Source: Buchnera aphidicola (Cinara curvipes) (GTDB taxonomy: Bacteria; Pseudomonadota; Gammaproteobacteria; Enterobacterales; Enterobacteriaceae). Taken from it: a DNA stretch of 64,000 nt. The translations under genes and the position numbers were made by a program. Location of the stretch: the NCBI RefSeq assembly GCF_900698915.1, contig NZ_LR217710.1:124001-188000 (forward strand), read 5' to 3'. Below, one piece after another: positions 19,450-28,763 of the stretch. Positions within the stretch are counted from its first letter, which is position 1. Each line of letters begins with the position of its first letter. A model generated the notes under the pieces. The model did no database searches. It was not told where the DNA came from and saw nothing but the letters and a program-made list of their open reading frames with translations.

Positions 19450-19956
19450 ATGAATCTCAATTTCAGTATTTAGTGTAATAAATTAGTTTTTTTATATAAG
19501 ATCATAATCATTTTTTTAAAATAATCTAACATATTTAAATAAAATGATTTTTTGTATATATGTTATTATAATTTTATTTTATATTTGAAATTTAAAATTT
19601 TATACAAAAGTATAAATTCTATTTTTTATAATTGAAATTTATTTAACAAAAATATTAATATTTATTTTTAGTAAATAAAAAGTTTTCTTTTAGTAAAATA
19701 TTAAAATTGACTTTTAAATATTTTTTATTATAAATGCAATTTATATTATCATAATATAAAAATTAATTATTTTTTATTTTATAAAATTTTATGAAAATTA
19801 TATAAATAAATTTTATATTCTTTTTATAAAAATAAATTTTTTAATCATAAAAATTATATAATTATATTATATATATAATATAATTTTATTTTTTTATTGA
19901 TAAATTATACAAGTATTTTTTTATTAATCAAAATCACATTTTAAAGTAGGTTTTTT
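19450..19956. other. Intergenic region between rnt and pth
   Basis: About 500 bases, almost all A/T, with no ORF or RNA gene seen. In larger Buchnera genomes sodA lies near here, so this may be the wholly decayed remnant of a lost gene. I cannot recognise any residue of it. A promoter-like element is listed at 19707-19734. Confidence 0.55.
19707..19734 (+). promoter_or_regulatory. Possible sigma-70 promoter upstream of pth
   Basis: TTGACT (19707-19712), a 16-base spacer, then TATAAA (19729-19734). TTGACT is a five-of-six -35 match and rarer by chance here than TATAAT. It lies about 220 bases before the pth start, so it could serve pth-ychF or be a relic of a lost gene. Confidence 0.3.
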
Positions 19957-20538
19957 TTGAAAAAAATAAAAATGATTGTAGGTTTAGGAAATTCTTTTCA
20001 TAAATATTATGAAACAAGACATAATGTTGGTTTTTGGTTTATTAACATGTTATCTGATTTTTATAAAAGTTCATTGAAATTAAAAAAAAGATTTTTAGGA
20101 TTTATATCTTCTATTAAATTAAAAAATAATAAAATTTATTTATTACGACCAAATCTTTTTATGAATTTAAATGGTAATTCTGTATATGCTTTATCATCTT
20201 TTTATAAAATTAAGTTATCTGAAATTTTAATAGTACGAGATGAATTAGATTTACTTCCTGGGGTATTAAAAATAAAAATAGGTACATCTTATAATGGTCA
20301 TAATGGAGTTAAAAGTATTATTGATATTTTTAAAAATAAAAGTACTTTTATGCAATTAAATATTGGTATTGGTCGACCAAAATTAAAAAAAAATGTATCA
20401 AATTTTGTTTTAAATAATCCTAGTATTATAGAAAAAAAAATGATTATAAAAGCAATTTTTGAATTTATTTTTTTGACTAAAGATAATATCTACAAAAAAG
20501 ATTTTTTAAAAAATAAAAAAATTGTTTTAAACAAATAA
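19957..20538 (+). CDS. pth: Peptidyl-tRNA hydrolase
   Basis: Recycles tRNA from prematurely released peptidyl-tRNA. It has 193 residues (E. coli 194). The conserved sites are present: GLGNSFHKYYETRHNVG with the catalytic histidine near residue 22, NLFMNLNGNSV, VRDELDLLPG with the catalytic aspartate, and GHNGVKSI with the substrate asparagine. The start is taken as TTG 19957 (TTGAAAAAAATA) because AGTAGG lies 6 bases upstream. The next in-frame ATG, at 19972, would be too far from it and would remove conserved N-terminal residues. ychF follows after 48 bases, the usual pairing. Confidence 0.95.
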   Translation: MKKIKMIVGLGNSFHKYYETRHNVGFWFINMLSDFYKSSLKLKKRFLGFISSIKLKNNKIYLLRPNLFMNLNGNSVYALSSFYKIKLSEILIVRDELDLLPGVLKIKIGTSYNGHNGVKSIIDIFKNKSTFMQLNIGIGRPKLKKNVSNFVLNNPSIIEKKMIIKAIFEFIFLTKDNIYKKDFLKNKKIVLNK

Positions 20539-20586
20539 AGTTATTTTTAATTAATAAGATTTTTTATTTCATAGGTGTGAATTATT

Positions 20587-21675
20587 GTGGTATATAAATT
20601 TGGTATTATAGGTTTACCTAATGTAGGAAAATCAGCATTATTTAATAAGATAACAAAATTAAATATTCCATCAAAAAATTTTCCTTTTTGTACTATTAAT
20701 CCTAATATAGGTATTGTATCAGTATTTGATACTAGATTAGAAAAAATTGCCAATTGTGTATTATCAAAAAATATTGTTCCTAGTATTATTACTTTAATTG
20801 ATATTGCAGGTTTGGTAAAAGGAGCCTCTAAAGGAGAAGGTTTAGGGAATAAATTTTTAGAAAAAATTAGAGAATGTAATGCTCTTATACATGTTATACG
20901 TTATTTTAAAGATACCAATATAATTCATATATATAATGAAATTGATCCAGTTCGAGATATTGATATTATTAATACAGAATTAATGTTATCTGACTTAGAT
21001 TTATGTGAAAAGATTATTAAAAGAAATTCATTAGCTAAATTTACAAAAGATATTAATCAAAAAGTAATATTAAATTTAATAAATCGTTGTATTTGTCAAC
21101 TACAAGCCGGATTAGCTTTAAGAGATGTTATATTTACTAAAGATGAACTTAAAAAATTAAAACAATATCAGTTTTTAACCTTAAAACCTGTAATTTATAT
21201 TGTAAATACAGAATACAATATAGATATGAATTTTTTTTTAGATAAATTTTTTAAAAATAAAAATATTAATAAATCAATCATTTTTTCTATAATATTAAAG
21301 GAAAATAATAATATTAAGTTAAATTATGTTGATAATGATTTGTCTAAAAAAAATATGTTATATATTGATTTTATTGATTGTAAAAAAATTATTAAAAAAT
21401 TATGTGATATTCTACAATTAGAAACATTTTTTACGGCAGGTTCTAAGGAAGTTAGATCTTGGCTTTTTAAGAAAGGAAAAACAGCAATACAAACAGCTAA
21501 ATTAATTCATACTGATTTTTCTAAAGGATTTATTAGAGCTCAAATAACTTCATATAACGATTTAATAAAATATTGTAGCATGAATGAAATTAGAAAATTA
21601 GGAAAAATACGTAGTGAAGGAAAAAAATATGTTGTGCAAGATGGTGATATTATAAATTTTTTATTTAATATATAA
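20587..21675 (+). CDS. ychF: Redox-regulated ATPase YchF (OLA1 family)
   Basis: Obg-family P-loop NTPase that prefers ATP and binds ribosomes. It has 362 residues (E. coli 363). The G1 loop GLPNVGKSALFN, the FPFCTINPN switch, DIAGLVKGASKGEGLGNKFL (G3) and the C-terminal TGS domain (FFTAGSKEVRSW to KYVVQDGDIINFLFNI) are all recognisable. The middle part (about residues 220-285) is much more diverged and Asn/Lys-rich. The start is GTG 20587 after a reasonable AGGTGTGA ribosome-binding site. A strong terminator hairpin follows the stop. Confidence 0.96.
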   Translation: MVYKFGIIGLPNVGKSALFNKITKLNIPSKNFPFCTINPNIGIVSVFDTRLEKIANCVLSKNIVPSIITLIDIAGLVKGASKGEGLGNKFLEKIRECNALIHVIRYFKDTNIIHIYNEIDPVRDIDIINTELMLSDLDLCEKIIKRNSLAKFTKDINQKVILNLINRCICQLQAGLALRDVIFTKDELKKLKQYQFLTLKPVIYIVNTEYNIDMNFFLDKFFKNKNINKSIIFSIILKENNNIKLNYVDNDLSKKNMLYIDFIDCKKIIKKLCDILQLETFFTAGSKEVRSWLFKKGKTAIQTAKLIHTDFSKGFIRAQITSYNDLIKYCSMNEIRKLGKIRSEGKKYVVQDGDIINFLFNI

Positions 21676-21701
21676 ATTATAATGATATTTACTCTATTAT
21701 T

Positions 21702-21737
21702 ATTTAGAGAGGTGTATATATTCCTCTCTAAATTTTA
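21702..21737 (+). terminator. Rho-independent terminator after ychF
   Basis: An 11-base perfect stem (21702-21712, ATTTAGAGAGG, against 21723-21733) with a 10-base loop, followed by TTTT. The AGAGAGG/CCTCTCT core stands out in a near-pure A/T spacer between convergent ychF and thrC. It is the best formed terminator in the window. Confidence 0.7.
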
Positions 21738-21744
21738 AGATTTA

Positions 21745-23037
21745 TTAAATATTTTTTAATAAAAATTTTTTTAATTTTAAAAAATCTGGTTTCATACTAT
21801 GTGAAAAATTTTTTAAATTTACTCTAGAATGTAAAGAGTTTGGTAATTTTAATTTTATATTTAATATTTCTTCTACAGTATTTTGAAATTTAGATGGATG
21901 AGCAGTTCCTAAAAATAAACCAAAATCTGTTTTTTGAATATGTTTTTTTAATACTTTGTACGCTATAGCTGCATGTGGCTCTGATGTATATCCAATTTTA
22001 TATAATTCTTGTATTGTTTTTATAGTTTCTGCATCAGATACACTTTCAGATTTTAAATTATTTAAATTCCATTTTTTTCTTTTGAATAACTCTTCTACTC
22101 TAGGCCAATTATTTGGTTGACTAATATCCATAGCATTTGAAATAGTTGACACTGTACTCTTTGGTTTCCATTGTCCACTTTTTAGAAATCTAGGTACAGT
22201 ATCATTGGAATTAGTAGCAGCAATAAAAGATTTAATTGGTAATCCTAATGATTTAGCAATTAATCCCGCTGTTAAATTACCAAAGTTTCCGCAAGGAATA
22301 GATATAACTATATTATTATGATATTTAGATGGAATTAATGCAAATGCTTCAAAATAATAACATATTTGAGCTAACAATCTACTAATATTAATTGAATTAG
22401 CTGAATTTAAACCAATCTTTTTTTTTAATTTTTTATCGTTAAAAGATTGTTTTACTAAATATTGACAATCATCAAAACTTCCATCAATAGCAATTGTATG
22501 TATATTTTTTCCTAATGTGCAGAATAATATTTCTTGTAACTTACTGACTCTACCTTTAGGATATAAAATAACAACTCGAATATTATTCATACGATAAAAT
22601 GCATGAGCAACTGCAGCACCAGTGTCTCCTGAAGTAGCAGTTAGTATTGTCATGATAGAATTTTTATTTTTCCAATATGAAAGCATTTGAGCCATAAATC
22701 TAGCTCCAAAATCTTTAAAAGCTAATGTTGGTCCGTGAAATAATTCTAAACATGAAATGTTTTTAGTAACAGGTACAATAATTGGTTTGGTAAAAGAAAA
22801 GGCTATTTTAATTTGTTTTTTTAAATCTTTTAATGATATTTCATCTGAAATAAAATGTGATAATATATGTGTACTACGATCGATAAAATTCATTTTTATT
22901 AAATTTTCTAATACTTTAGTATTAAATTTTGGTAAATATTTTGGAAAAAATAATCCTTGTTTTTTTCCCAAACCATACTTAATAGCATTTAAGAAATTTA
23001 CTTCTTCATTATTATCTTTTAAATTATATAATTTCAT
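21745..23037 (-). CDS. thrC: Threonine synthase
   Basis: PLP enzyme converting O-phosphohomoserine to threonine, the last step of the pathway. It has 430 residues (E. coli 428). The N-terminal MKLYNLKDNNEEVNFLNA corresponds to the short enterobacterial form. The PLP lysine is in LFHGPTLAFKDFGARFMAQ (about residue 107), followed by TATSGDTGAAVAHAF and the phosphate loop IPCGNFGNLTAG. The start lies one base after the thrB stop, so the three thr genes are tightly packed as thrA-thrB-thrC on the minus strand. This is part of the essential amino-acid supply to the host. Confidence 0.98.
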   Translation of the reverse strand: MKLYNLKDNNEEVNFLNAIKYGLGKKQGLFFPKYLPKFNTKVLENLIKMNFIDRSTHILSHFISDEISLKDLKKQIKIAFSFTKPIIVPVTKNISCLELFHGPTLAFKDFGARFMAQMLSYWKNKNSIMTILTATSGDTGAAVAHAFYRMNNIRVVILYPKGRVSKLQEILFCTLGKNIHTIAIDGSFDDCQYLVKQSFNDKKLKKKIGLNSANSINISRLLAQICYYFEAFALIPSKYHNNIVISIPCGNFGNLTAGLIAKSLGLPIKSFIAATNSNDTVPRFLKSGQWKPKSTVSTISNAMDISQPNNWPRVEELFKRKKWNLNNLKSESVSDAETIKTIQELYKIGYTSEPHAAIAYKVLKKHIQKTDFGLFLGTAHPSKFQNTVEEILNIKLKLPNSLHSRVNLKNFSHSMKPDFLKLKKFLLKNI

Positions 23038-23038
23038 T

Positions 23039-23971
23039 TTAGATCCTTATTTTTCTAGCACCTAACTGATCAATTTTACAAATATATACAAATCCTTTTT
23101 TATTTTTAATATAATTTTTTTCTAACCATTTTTTTACTTTATTTGCAATAGAAAAATTTAGACATATTGAAAATAAAGTAGGTCCAGAACCTGAAATATT
23201 ACATGTTGAAGCACCTAACTTAGTTACTGCATCTTTTATTTTTAAAAAATTAGGTATTAACGGAATTCGATAAGGCTCAGCAATAGTATCTATCATAACT
23301 CGAATTGCTAATTCTGATTTTTTAGTATATAAAGCATGTATAAAAGTAGATAAATTTCGACTATTTTTTATACATTTTTCTTTATCATATGTTAGTGGTA
23401 AAATATTTCTTGCGGTAGAAGTAGATAATGTAACACCGGGCCATGCAATTACCCAAAGCCAATTATCAAATATAGGAAGTTTTTGTGTGAGATGATTTTT
23501 ATCATCTGTAATTAATTGTAAACCACCTAAATAACATGGTGCAACATTATCATAATGCACACTACCTGATATATTTCCTTCTAATTTTCCCATAATATCT
23601 ATTAATTCTTTTTTGTTAAGATTTGTTTTATAGAATTGATTTAAAGCTAGTACACTAGCTACTATAGATGAAGCGCTAGATCCCAAACCAGAACCAATTG
23701 GCATATTTTTTTCGAGTGTAATAGATATTTGTATTTTTTTTTTTATTATTTCATTAAACCAGTTCCATGCTTGCCATATAATATTTTTTTTTATATCTTT
23801 TGGTAATTGATCAGAAAAATTTCCATGACAGTTGAATTGAAAAGTATTTGATGATTGTATCGATATACAGTCACCCAGTAAAGTGCCATCTATTGGAATA
23901 ATAGCTGCTCCTAAAATATCAAAACCAACACCAACATTTCCAATAGAAGCGGGAGCATAAATTTTTATCAT
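23039..23971 (-). CDS. thrB: Homoserine kinase
   Basis: GHMP-family kinase that phosphorylates homoserine with ATP. It has 310 residues (E. coli 310). It shows the N-terminal [18 protein letters not shown], the ATP-binding [15 protein letters not shown] (about residues 90-104), and the C-terminal [17 protein letters not shown] glycine-rich motif. The gene lies between thrA, 18 bases upstream, and thrC, one base downstream, so the three are almost certainly co-transcribed. Confidence 0.98.
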   Translation of the reverse strand: MIKIYAPASIGNVGVGFDILGAAIIPIDGTLLGDCISIQSSNTFQFNCHGNFSDQLPKDIKKNIIWQAWNWFNEIIKKKIQISITLEKNMPIGSGLGSSASSIVASVLALNQFYKTNLNKKELIDIMGKLEGNISGSVHYDNVAPCYLGGLQLITDDKNHLTQKLPIFDNWLWVIAWPGVTLSTSTARNILPLTYDKEKCIKNSRNLSTFIHALYTKKSELAIRVMIDTIAEPYRIPLIPNFLKIKDAVTKLGASTCNISGSGPTLFSICLNFSIANKVKKWLEKNYIKNKKGFVYICKIDQLGARKIRI

Positions 23972-23989
23972 TATTTTAAACTCTTAATA

Positions 23990-26443
23990 TTATAATACAA
24001 TACGCAATAAATCAGAAAAAATACCTGATGCGGTTACACTATTTCCAGCCCCGTAACCACGTAGTATTAAAGGAATTGGTTGATAATATTTTGTATAAAA
24101 AACAAATATATTTTCTCCATTTTTGATATAAAATAATGGATTTTTATTATTTACAGATTTTATTTTTACGCTACATTGACCATCGTTTTTTATAGTACCA
24201 ATAAATCTTAATACTTTTTTTTCTTTTTTAGCTTTTTTTACTTTTTTAATAAATAAATTATCTATTTTTTTTAATTTAGACAAAAAAACTTTTTTATTAT
24301 CTATTTTTTTTAAATAATCAGGTAAAATTTTTTCTATTTTAACATCAGAAAGTTCTAAAGAATATCCAAATTCCCTTGAGAGAATTAATAATTTTCTAGC
24401 TATATCAATTCCTGATAGATCATCTTTTGGATTTGGTTCTGTAAATCCTAATTTTTTAGCATTTTTTGTAGCTTCTGATAATGTTTTATTATTATCTAGC
24501 TCTCCAAATATATATGACATTGAACCAGAAAGAATTCCTTGAAATTTAATTAAACGGTCACCTGAATCTATTAAATTTTTTAAATTTTGAATAACTGGTA
24601 AACCTGCTCCAACGTGTGTTTCATAAAAAAATTTTTTATTATATCTATTAGATGTATTTCTTATTTTTATATATTCAGATAATTTTGATGAATTAGATTT
24701 TTTATTAGCTGTAATAATATGAAATCCAGATTTCATAATTAAATTATATTGATTAGCAATATTTTGACTTGATGTACAATCTATAAAAATAGGAATTAAA
24801 TAACCGTTTTTTTTTGCTAAATTTAAAATATTTTTTAAATAAAAAACCCTGGTAGAGTTTTTAAATTTATTAATCCATTTCTTTTGTTTAATATTTTTTT
24901 TATTTATGATATATTTTTTAGAGTTTGCAATAAGATTAATATTTATTTGAATAAATTTTTTTTTCAATATTTTACGTTGAGCGAAAATTATTTTTAGTAG
25001 TTCTAATCCAACTCCCCCAATACCAATTAAGAAAATATTTATTGGTACTATTTTATTGATAATTAAATTATGAATGTTTTTTATTATTTTAATAATATTT
25101 ATATCTTTTAATACTATTGATAATGATATATTTGATATATTATGTGATATAAATAATATTTTATTATTAAAACTATCTATAATTGAACAGATTTTTTTTA
25201 AAATTATAGTGTTATTTTTTGTAATATTACTACTAATTATAGAAATAATACTCAGTTTTTTTAATAAAATAATTGGTTTTAATATTTTTTTTTGTATTTC
25301 TATGCTAAAAATTTTTTCTAATTCATTTTTAATATTAATCGAATAATTTTTTTGAAAATAAAAACTAATTCTGTTATCTGATAGAGATTGTTTATATAAA
25401 TATGTAATAATATTATTAGAGGATAAATACTTTAATAGTTTATATGATATTTTTTCTATATTATAATTTTTTGATATAAATATATTTATTAAAATAATTT
25501 TATTTAAATATGTAATTCCTTTAATTTTTTTATCATTTTTTTTATTTTTATTACTAATAATAGTTCCCGGGTGTTGTATATTATTTGTATTTTTAATAAT
25601 GCATGGTATATTATATTTTTTTAAAGGTTTTATAGAAGCAGGATGAATTACTTTGGCTCCCAAATAAGCTAATTCTAGTGTTTCTTGATATGTTATTTCT
25701 GATAATAAACGGGCATTTGATATTATATTAGGATCTCCTGTATATATTCCATTTACATCAGTCCAAATTTCACAAGTATGAGAGTTTGTGCATATAGATA
25801 AAATTGTTGCAGAGTAATCAGACCCATTTCTTCCTAAAACAACAAGTTCTTTTAATTTATTTCCAGCTATAAATCCTGGCATAAGAACAACATTTACATT
25901 TGAAAAATTTAATTTTTGAAAACGTTTTTTTGACTTATTTATATTTACGATAGCATTAAGATAATTATCAGTTGCTGCTACTAATTTAACTGGATTAATT
26001 ATCATAATTTTATTTTTTTTTATTTTTAATAATTCACTCATTAATTGTATAGAAAGAATTTCTCCTATACTAATTATTTTTGCGTATATATTATCTGGAC
26101 ATTTTTCTAATGATTGAATATTAGAAAATTTATCATATAGTTTTTTATATTGTATAATTATTTTTTTTTGTATCTTCTTTTTAGGATATTTGTTTTCTAA
26201 TAAATGTATGCTTTTTATTAAATTAAAGAAAAAATTTTTAATAATATTTAGTTTTTTTAGAGGAATAGCGTTTTTTTCTATACACTTTTTAATAGCGTTT
26301 TCTAATTTATTTGTAATAGTAGCAGGAGCTGATAATACTACAGATATTTGATTATTTTTTATTTGATCAGTAATAATTGAAGATACTTGTATAAATTTTT
26401 CTGCATTTGCAAGTGATGTACCTCCAAATTTTAACGTTTTCAT
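23990..26443 (-). CDS. thrA: Bifunctional aspartokinase I / homoserine dehydrogenase I
   Basis: Catalyses the first and third steps from aspartate to homoserine. It has 817 residues (E. coli 820). The kinase domain begins KFGGTSLANAEKF and contains LGRNGSDYSATILS and EIWTDVNGIYTGDP. The central regulatory ACT region (about residues 310-460) is strongly degenerate: the AQGSSERSISVVV motif of the threonine-sensitive enzyme reads SHNISNISLSIVL. The dehydrogenase domain keeps the NAD loop GIGGVGLELL, GILSGSMSYIFGEL and DPKDDLSGIDIARKLLILSRE. Feedback inhibition by threonine may therefore be weak or absent (inference). I found no thrL-type leader peptide upstream. Confidence 0.97.
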   Translation of the reverse strand: MKTLKFGGTSLANAEKFIQVSSIITDQIKNNQISVVLSAPATITNKLENAIKKCIEKNAIPLKKLNIIKNFFFNLIKSIHLLENKYPKKKIQKKIIIQYKKLYDKFSNIQSLEKCPDNIYAKIISIGEILSIQLMSELLKIKKNKIMIINPVKLVAATDNYLNAIVNINKSKKRFQKLNFSNVNVVLMPGFIAGNKLKELVVLGRNGSDYSATILSICTNSHTCEIWTDVNGIYTGDPNIISNARLLSEITYQETLELAYLGAKVIHPASIKPLKKYNIPCIIKNTNNIQHPGTIISNKNKKNDKKIKGITYLNKIILINIFISKNYNIEKISYKLLKYLSSNNIITYLYKQSLSDNRISFYFQKNYSINIKNELEKIFSIEIQKKILKPIILLKKLSIISIISSNITKNNTIILKKICSIIDSFNNKILFISHNISNISLSIVLKDINIIKIIKNIHNLIINKIVPINIFLIGIGGVGLELLKIIFAQRKILKKKFIQININLIANSKKYIINKKNIKQKKWINKFKNSTRVFYLKNILNLAKKNGYLIPIFIDCTSSQNIANQYNLIMKSGFHIITANKKSNSSKLSEYIKIRNTSNRYNKKFFYETHVGAGLPVIQNLKNLIDSGDRLIKFQGILSGSMSYIFGELDNNKTLSEATKNAKKLGFTEPNPKDDLSGIDIARKLLILSREFGYSLELSDVKIEKILPDYLKKIDNKKVFLSKLKKIDNLFIKKVKKAKKEKKVLRFIGTIKNDGQCSVKIKSVNNKNPLFYIKNGENIFVFYTKYYQPIPLILRGYGAGNSVTASGIFSDLLRIVL

Positions 26444-26961
26444 AAATGTAATCTCTTATTAAAAAAATTATTTAGATTTATTTTGTTTTTGATAGTATTA
26501 AATACTATATATAAAATATATTGATTAATAGTATATATTTATTAGAACATATATATAATTTTGATTTTATTTTTATGAATGATATGAAAAATTTTTAGAA
26601 TATAAATATTTTTATTTATAAATATAATATTTATCATATAAAGATATTTTTAGGTAAACTAATAAATTATATCATATTATTAATATTTTTTTTTTTATTA
26701 TTTTTTTGTAAATCATTAAAAATTAAAATTATATTTTTATTATAAAATGTATTTTTTTTAAAATAAAATATTTTATATATATAAAATGTATTTCTTTTAA
26801 TTTTATATATTTACAAAGATTTAATTCTAACTAATATTTATATTATAAATATATATTTATCAATATATTTTTTAAAAAATTTTAATAGTATGATTATACT
26901 ATAATTTTTATAGATTCTATTCATCTATGTATAAATATAATAATATATATTATTATTTTTT
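26444..26961. other. Intergenic region between thrA and pcnB
   Basis: About 520 bases of A/T-rich sequence. I see no ORF, RNA gene or strong hairpin, and no threonine/isoleucine-rich leader peptide upstream of thrA. Genes found near here in larger relatives (hpt, panBC) have left no legible remnant. Confidence 0.55.
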
Positions 26962-28176
26962 TTAAAAAAAAGTTTTTTTTTTATTCCAAAAAAATAAAAT
27001 TTTTTTTAGTTCAATTTTATTTTCTATTTTTGATCGTAGTGTAGTTAATTCTAAAGCTTGAAAAAAATTATTATTTTGAATGATTTTTTTAATTTCATAT
27101 TTTTTTTTCATTTCTATATCTTTTTGTAAATTCCATATTTTTTTAATAATTAAAATAATATTTTTAGGAATGCCTAATAGAACTGAATATTTTTTTAAAA
27201 TATAATTTACAGAAATAAAATATGCTTTAGAATATTTTAATTTTTTAGTATTTAATAATATTTGTATTTTTTCTATTAGTGGATACCATAATAATGTAGC
27301 AAATAAGAAGGATGGATAACATATAGGTTTTTTATTAATAATAGAATCTATTTTTTTTAAACATTTTATAATAATATTCTTTAAAAATATTGTATTTTTT
27401 TTACTAAGAGTATGAAATAAAAATGGTAGAAGAGGATATACTAAAGAATATTTTCTTAATCTTATGTAGGTTAAATAACCATACCCAAAACAAAATAATT
27501 TTATAGATTCACTAAATAATCGTGCAGGTGGTATATTTTTTAGTAAATTTGATAATTTAATTATTGGTTCTGCAGTTTTTTTATCTATATGCATATGTAA
27601 TCTTACAGAAAAACGAATTACTCTTAACATACGTACAGGATCTTCTCTATATCTTGTTTCAGCATCGCCTATTAATCGTATTATTTTTAATTTTATATCT
27701 TTTATACCTCCAACATAATCTCTAATTCCAAAATCTTTTATACTATAATATAACGCATTAATTGTTAAATCTCTTCTATATACATCTTCTTCTATTTTTC
27801 CAAAAGTATTATCAAATAATAACATACCATTGTTTATTTTTTTAGAATTACTGCATAATTTATTATTTTCTATATTATTATTTTTAGCTCTAAATGTTGA
27901 TACTTCTATAATTTCACTTTTAAATATTAAGTGAGCAATAATAAATCGTCTTCCTATTAATCGACAATTTTTAAATAATTTCCTAATTTCATTTGGTTTA
28001 GCGTTAGTAGCAATGTCAAAATCTTTAGGTTTTTTTCCTAATAATAAATCTCTAACTCCTCCTCCTACTAAATATGCTTCATAACCTGATTTATTTAATC
28101 TATATAATACTTTTATAGAATTTTTACTAATTTTTTTTTGAGATATATTATGATTTTTTTTTATAATATGATTCAT
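26962..28176 (-). CDS. pcnB: Poly(A) polymerase I family nucleotidyltransferase
   Basis: Class II nucleotidyltransferase that in E. coli adds poly(A) tails and targets RNA for decay. It has 404 residues; the basic C-terminal tail of the E. coli enzyme is missing. The catalytic head is intact: YEAYLVGGGVRDLLLGKKPKDFDIATNA with the DxD pair (about residues 47-60), the family-specific CRLIGRRFIIAHLIF, RRDLTINALYYS, and RYREDPVRMLRVIRFSVRL. The sequence follows PcnB rather than the CCA enzyme throughout, including IPPARLFSESIKLFCFGYGYLTY. A CCA-adding activity cannot be excluded from sequence alone. Confidence 0.93.
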   Translation of the reverse strand: MNHIIKKNHNISQKKISKNSIKVLYRLNKSGYEAYLVGGGVRDLLLGKKPKDFDIATNAKPNEIRKLFKNCRLIGRRFIIAHLIFKSEIIEVSTFRAKNNNIENNKLCSNSKKINNGMLLFDNTFGKIEEDVYRRDLTINALYYSIKDFGIRDYVGGIKDIKLKIIRLIGDAETRYREDPVRMLRVIRFSVRLHMHIDKKTAEPIIKLSNLLKNIPPARLFSESIKLFCFGYGYLTYIRLRKYSLVYPLLPFLFHTLSKKNTIFLKNIIIKCLKKIDSIINKKPICYPSFLFATLLWYPLIEKIQILLNTKKLKYSKAYFISVNYILKKYSVLLGIPKNIILIIKKIWNLQKDIEMKKKYEIKKIIQNNNFFQALELTTLRSKIENKIELKKILFFWNKKKTFF

Positions 28177-28618
28177 ATGTTAATATCTACTTTATTTTTA
28201 TGTTTTTATATAGTTTTTTGAAATTAGTATAATTTAAATAAATGAAAAATAAATTTTATTTTCTATATCATATATAACATATATAATGTATATATATGAG
28301 ATATATAATTTATTTTAATAATTTAGAATTTTTTAAATTATATACATAAATTAAATTTTTATAAAATATTTATTATTTAAAATTTTTAATTAAATTTATT
28401 TTAATAAATATTAATGTTCAAAAATATATTATATTTTTATAAAAATAATATTTAGTAGATATTTTATATATAATGTACTTTTTAGTGTATATAAAATTTT
28501 TTATTTTATTTTTTAATTTTTAATTTAAATAAAGAAAGAATATATATTTAAATATTTGAAATGTATTTTATTAAAGAATTATTTTTAAATTTAAAATTTT
28601 CTTTTTTATATGTAGAAA

Positions 28619-28635
28619 ATGCCATATTTTGGCAT
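28619..28635. repeat. Short palindrome ATGCCA-N5-TGGCAT upstream of truA
   Basis: A six-base perfect inverted repeat with a five-base loop, and the only G/C-containing symmetrical element in this spacer. It lies 18 bases upstream of an extended -10-like sequence, the position of an operator or -35 region. It could equally be a remnant hairpin of a lost gene. Confidence 0.35.
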
Positions 28636-28652
28636 CTAATGTCAAGTAACAT

Positions 28653-28661
28653 TGATATAAT
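28653..28661 (+). promoter_or_regulatory. Extended -10 promoter element upstream of truA
   Basis: TGATATAAT matches the extended -10 consensus (TGnTATAAT) about 100 bases before the truA start. TTGGCA at 28629-28634 resembles a -35 box, but its 21-base spacing is too long. Confidence 0.3.
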
Positions 28662-28763
28662 AAAAATTATTTATATAAATAGAAAATATATAAATAATAT
28701 TTATATATAATCTGTTTATATTTTTATATCACGTTTATTAAATTATATATTTAGGAAAAGTAA

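Larger units (their letters stand above)
28177..28763. other. Intergenic region between pcnB and truA
   Basis: About 590 bases between divergent genes, with no ORF or RNA gene seen. dksA lies before truA in larger relatives and is absent. A small palindrome (28619-28635) and an extended -10-like element (28653-28661) near the truA side are listed separately. Confidence 0.55.

Noticed and set aside
25074-25346. A 90-codon hydrophobic open frame opposite thrA
   Set aside because: Antisense shadow of the degenerate regulatory region of ThrA; no ribosome-binding site or motif.
26444-26700. Possible thr operon attenuator and leader peptide upstream of thrA
   Set aside because: No short frame rich in Thr and Ile codons and no paired terminator hairpin could be found.
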